A stretch of 64,000 nt of DNA from Planctomycetaceae bacterium (lineage in GTDB: Bacteria; Planctomycetota; Planctomycetia; Pirellulales; Thermoguttaceae). Shown here piece by piece: positions 61,339-64,000 of this stretch; the stretch's first letter is position 1, and every line of letters begins with the position of its first letter. Location of the stretch: positions 1 through 64,000 of the forward strand of contig SFIW01000006.1 of assembly GCA_004556055.1 (NCBI GenBank), given 5' to 3'. The notes beneath the pieces were generated by a model. The model was given only the letters and a program-made list of their open reading frames with translations. It had not been told where the DNA came from and did no database searches. Both the position numbers and the translations under genes were made by a program.

Positions 61339-61459
61339 GATTGGAATGATTTTACAGGAACGCGCAACGAGAGGCGCTTCCAGAGAGAAACTTTAAAAAA
61401 GCGCATAGCGGCGAGAGCGTCTGTCCTTGATAGGACGAGCGACCGCGCGGGGTGAAGAA

Positions 61460-61966
61460 ATGAGAAACGTGATTTCGATACGCGTACAAAACGTGCCCGG
61501 CGTGCTTTCTCACGTAGCGGGATTACTCGCGGCGCGAGGCTACAACGTCGATAGTTTGACAGTCGGCGCGACGGAAGACCCGACGATTTCGAGAATGACG
61601 ATCGTTCTCGACGTCGCGAAAGACATGGCTGATCAGGTTTGCAGTCAACTTCAAAAGCTCGTTACGGTCGTTGAGACGAAAAATCTTTCGTACGTTCCCC
61701 GTGTCGAACGCGAGTTGGCGTTGATTTGCGTCGCGACGCCGAAAGGTACTCGCAGCGAAGTAGTCGAGCTTACGAATATCTTCCGCGCCGGTATCGTCGA
61801 CGTTGGAATTGATTCGGTGATGATTGAAATTTCCGGAAGCGGAGACAAACTTGACGCTTTCATTAAAGCGCTTCGTCCTTACCGCATTTTGAGCATGACG
61901 CGCTCGGGTTGTATCGCCTCGGAGCGGCCTCAGGATCCAGCGGTCGAAGTTGAAGACAAAAAATAA
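61460..61966 (+). CDS. ilvN: Acetolactate synthase small (regulatory) subunit
   Basis: 168 residues from the ATG at 61460 with a GGGGTGAAGAA site. The ACT domain (RVQNVPGVLSHVAGLLAARGYNVDSLTVGATEDPTISRMTIV) is followed by the C-terminal ilvH-type domain. It stimulates acetolactate synthase and confers feedback inhibition by valine. The large subunit ilvB, normally upstream, is absent; the gene before is uvrA-like. It precedes ilvC by 145 bases and may share a transcript. Confidence 0.93.
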   Translation: MRNVISIRVQNVPGVLSHVAGLLAARGYNVDSLTVGATEDPTISRMTIVLDVAKDMADQVCSQLQKLVTVVETKNLSYVPRVERELALICVATPKGTRSEVVELTNIFRAGIVDVGIDSVMIEISGSGDKLDAFIKALRPYRILSMTRSGCIASERPQDPAVEVEDKK

Positions 61967-62111
61967 GACAACGAACAGCGTCCGTCGCGACGCGCATTAT
62001 TGAAATCGCGCGGCTTTGAGTTTAGCGCCGACCTCGTAAGCGGTTCGTCTCAAAGAATCGAAATCGACGACGGATAGTAAACCCTCTTTGAATAAGATTG
62101 GAGTTACGGTT

Positions 62112-63116
62112 ATGGCAGCGACAGTTTATTATGATAACGACGCTGATCTTTCGCTTTTGAAGGACAAGACGATCGCTATTCTCGGTTATGGTTCTCAGGG
62201 TCACGCTCACGCGCAGAACCTTCGCGACAGCGGTTGCAATGTTATTGTCGCCCAGCGTCCTGGATCCGACAACTACAAGCTTGCCGTTGAAGCCGGTTTT
62301 TCACCCGTGTCTATCGAAGACGCCGTCAAGCAAGCGGACTTGATCGTCATCACGCTTCCCGACGAAATCCAGGGCAAGATCTTCCGCGAACAGATCCGTC
62401 CGAACCTCAAGGCCGACGCGATCATCGTTACGACGCACGGTTTCAACGTTCATTACGGTCAGTTCGACCTTCCCGAGGGAAATCGCGCGATCATGATCGC
62501 TCCCAAGGGTCCCGGTCACCTCGTTCGCGCCGAATACGTCAAAGGCGGCGGCGTCCCCTGCCTCATCGCTCTCGACGACAAATGCGGCGATCGCGAAAAG
62601 TCGATTGGTCTTGCTTATGCTAAGGGAATCGGCGGAACTCGCGGCGGCGTCATCCAGACGACCTTCAAAGAAGAAACCGAAACCGACCTCTTCGGCGAAC
62701 AGGCCGTTCTTTGCGGCGGCGTCAGCCACCTCATCCAGGCGGGTTTCGAAACCCTCGTCGAAGCCGGTTATCAGCCCGAAATGGCTTACTTCGAATGTAT
62801 GCACGAAATGAAGCTCATCGTCGACCTCTTCTATCAGGGCGGCCTCAGCTACATGCGTTACTCCATCTCCAACACGGCGGAATACGGCGATTACACCCGC
62901 GGTCCTCGCGTCATCAATGAAGAGTCCAAGAAGCAGATGCGCGAAATTCTCAAGGAAATCCAGAACGGTCAGTTCGCTCGCGAATTCCTCCTCGAGAACC
63001 AAATCAACGCTCCCGCGTTCAAGCGCGAACGCGCTATCCATCACGAACACCTCATCGAAAAGGTCGGTAAGCGCCTCCGAAAGATGATGAAGTGGATCGA
63101 CGCGAAGGAATTCTGA
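62112..63116 (+). CDS. ilvC: Ketol-acid reductoisomerase (NADP+)
   Basis: 334 residues from the ATG at 62112, with GGAG nine bases upstream; the in-frame TTG 24 bases earlier is not needed. The Rossmann motif AILGYGSQGHAHAQNL with RPGSDNYK points to NADPH. The C-terminal knotted domain shows FKEETETDLFGEQAVLCGG and YFECMHEMKLIVDL. It converts acetolactate to dihydroxyisovalerate in branched-chain amino acid synthesis. This is the short class I type. It is unusually rich in optimal-looking codons, as for a highly expressed gene. Confidence 0.97.
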   Translation: MAATVYYDNDADLSLLKDKTIAILGYGSQGHAHAQNLRDSGCNVIVAQRPGSDNYKLAVEAGFSPVSIEDAVKQADLIVITLPDEIQGKIFREQIRPNLKADAIIVTTHGFNVHYGQFDLPEGNRAIMIAPKGPGHLVRAEYVKGGGVPCLIALDDKCGDREKSIGLAYAKGIGGTRGGVIQTTFKEETETDLFGEQAVLCGGVSHLIQAGFETLVEAGYQPEMAYFECMHEMKLIVDLFYQGGLSYMRYSISNTAEYGDYTRGPRVINEESKKQMREILKEIQNGQFAREFLLENQINAPAFKRERAIHHEHLIEKVGKRLRKMMKWIDAKEF

Positions 63117-63163
63117 TTCTTGGCCTGAGTCTTTGATCGATAATCTTTCGATTTGAACGTATT

Positions 63164-63199
63164 AAAGGGGAGCGTCGCCGACGTTTCCCCTTTTTTATT
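63164..63199 (+). terminator. Terminator after ilvC
   Basis: AAAGGGGA and TTCCCCTTT pair with an inner CGT/ACG stem, then T6ATTT. Confidence 0.88.
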
Positions 63200-63235
63200 T
63201 CACGCTCTAGCCCCTATCCACTCCACGAGGAAGAC

Positions 63236-63703
63236 ATGAAACCAACGCCGCCCCCTGAGTCTGGAAAGATCGCCGGAATCGATTTTGGCACGGTGCGCAT
63301 CGGCGTCGCGATCTGCGATTCGGAACGAATGATCGCCTTTCCCCACGAAATTTGGCGACGTCGCAACGAAAAGCTCGACCTTCAGCATTTCCAAGATCTC
63401 GTCAAGCAAGAACAGATCGTTCATTTCGTCGTCGGACTCCCCTTGCACTGCAACGGCGACATGAGCGACAAAGCGCTTCAGGCGATGGCTTTCGCCGATA
63501 AGCTTGCGGAAGCCACTGGCTGTTCAATCGACTTCCTCGACGAACGTTTCACGAGCGTTATCGCGGAAGACGCGCTACGTCAAGCAGGCCTGAAGGCAAA
63601 GAAGAGAAAGGAAAAGCTTGACGCTGTCGCCGCTCAAATCATCCTGTCGACATATCTTGAACGCGGCTGCGTCGGAACCAAGGAATTCGAATCCCTCGAA
63701 TGA
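63236..63703 (+). CDS. ruvX: RuvX/YqgF-type Holliday junction resolvase-like nuclease
   Basis: 155 residues. It shows the YqgF/RuvX motifs: AGIDFGTVRIGVAICD (acidic Asp16), VVGLPLHCNGDMS, FLDERFTSVIAEDAL and KLDAVAAQIIL. Members mature 16S rRNA or resolve recombination intermediates. It follows ilvC by 120 bases behind a terminator. The start is placed at the ATG that opens before the core; no clear ribosome binding site distinguishes alternatives (GAGGAAGAC lies five to six bases before it). Confidence 0.9.
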   Translation: MKPTPPPESGKIAGIDFGTVRIGVAICDSERMIAFPHEIWRRRNEKLDLQHFQDLVKQEQIVHFVVGLPLHCNGDMSDKALQAMAFADKLAEATGCSIDFLDERFTSVIAEDALRQAGLKAKKRKEKLDAVAAQIILSTYLERGCVGTKEFESLE

Positions 63704-63718
63704 CAGAAATCAAGAAAC

Positions 63719-63763
63719 AAAAAGGGACGATTCTCGCAAAGAAAATCGTCCCTTTACTTTTTA
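63719..63763. terminator. Bidirectional terminator between ruvX and the DUF1559 gene
   Basis: AAAGGGACGATT and AATCGTCCCTTT pair across an 11-base loop, with T-rich sequence on the right and A-rich on the left. Confidence 0.9.
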
Positions 63764-63784
63764 TCTTAGCTTCAAGAATCTCGA

Positions 63785-64000
63785 TCAGATGCTCGTGGAT
63801 TCGCCGCCGGAAATCGAACCGAGAGCGCCCCAAACGCCGAAGGGAGACTTGCCCGTCGGATCGGCGTCAACCCAGCTCTCGCCCAGGCGCGAGCCGCAGT
63901 CGACCGTTTCGGAGTAGAAACCGACCGAACCGTCGGCTCGAAGACCGTTAACTCCGCCGGAATGGTAGCTCGACGCGCTCATATAACCGCTCCCCCAACC
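63785..64000 (-). CDS. DUF1559-type prepilin-like protein, C-terminal part (partial)
   Basis: 71 residues visible; the gene continues beyond the right edge of the window. The segment SSYHSGGVNGLRADGSVGFYSETVD carries the H-x-DG motif (HSGGVNGLRADGSV) that ends DUF1559 proteins. These have an N-terminal prepilin-like type IV leader, are hugely expanded in planctomycetes, and are surface or pseudopilus-like. The start and N-terminus are not visible. The family is the strongest taxonomic pointer in the window. Confidence 0.8.
   Translation of the reverse strand, partial: GWGSGYMSASSYHSGGVNGLRADGSVGFYSETVDCGSRLGESWVDADPTGKSPFGVWGALGSISGGESTSI

Noticed and set aside
62301..63050. 249-codon open frame antisense to ilvC
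   Set aside because: ilvC is complete and conserved; this frame is its shadow.
1..64000. CRISPR arrays, rRNA or tRNA genes, insertion sequences
   Set aside because: No regularly spaced short repeats, no rRNA-like text, no foldable tRNA and no transposase were seen on reading; a tool search (tRNAscan, CRISPR finder) would be decisive.

Overview
The window looks like a chromosomal segment of a planctomycete. The best pointers are the C-terminus of a DUF1559-type (H-x-DG) prepilin-like protein at the right edge, a planctomycete-style FlgM-like protein, a 32-residue very basic protein, double-length ABC-2 permeases, a long-tailed CsrA, and many secreted TPR, TlpA-type and esterase proteins. Coding DNA favours GCG, CGC, GTC and GAC codons, while the spacers are AT-rich. 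I see no rRNA, tRNA, CRISPR array, insertion sequence or prophage. Assignments come from reading translations and motifs; no database search was run.

Layout. 1-500: tandem copies of a gene 3' end with its terminator. 0.5-9 kb: secreted or envelope proteins (TlpA-like thioredoxin, esterase, TPR protein, ABC-2 permease, LpoB-like lipoprotein, FtsQ-like protein). 9-16.5 kb: FlgM-like protein, accB-accC, prfA-prmC, rpmE, dapB and a LysR regulator. 16.5-19.6 kb: a Tat-exported cytochrome of the C_GCAxxG / split-Soret type and nadB. 19.6-25.2 kb: trmB, a FabZ-like dehydratase, a tiny basic protein, a family 4 uracil-DNA glycosylase, csrA, a Ser/Pro-rich lipoprotein and a ferredoxin. 25.6-27.4 kb: an acetyltransferase and a second TlpA-like protein. 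27.6-31.9 kb: MoxR ATPase, a 754-residue protein ending in a DUF2325-like domain, and a TetR regulator. 31.9-35.8 kb: a lipid cluster (ACP, KAS II, dehydratase, AMP-forming ligase). 35.9-41.8 kb: a glycosidase-like protein, rubredoxin, a U32 protein and a TPR protein. 41.8-48.5 kb: gyrB, dciA-like, miaA, rplU and an RNase E/G. 48.7-52.9 kb: a PTS phosphorelay (EI, HPr, two EIIA-Ntr proteins) with hpf and no sugar permease. 53-54 kb: a gene-poor, low-GC scar holding a broken DUF6061-like gene of the kind found in Firmicutes. 54-64 kb: radical SAM protein, ftsH, a divergent uvrA, ilvN, ilvC, ruvX and the DUF1559 tail.

How the parts fit. Most genes are housekeeping. The PTS lacks any EIIB/EIIC and carries two phosphorylatable EIIA domains, so it is best read as a regulatory relay; its HPr has Asp at the position of regulatory Ser46. 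The ACP-KAS-dehydratase-ligase cluster has a strong promoter and sits just after a TetR gene that may control it. GyrB reads EGNSAGG where EGDSAGG is usual. The strongest candidate for an undescribed system is the MoxR / DUF2325-like / TetR group, because the MoxR lacks its usual DUF58 and VWA partners. The clearest transferred DNA is the decayed DUF6061-like gene.
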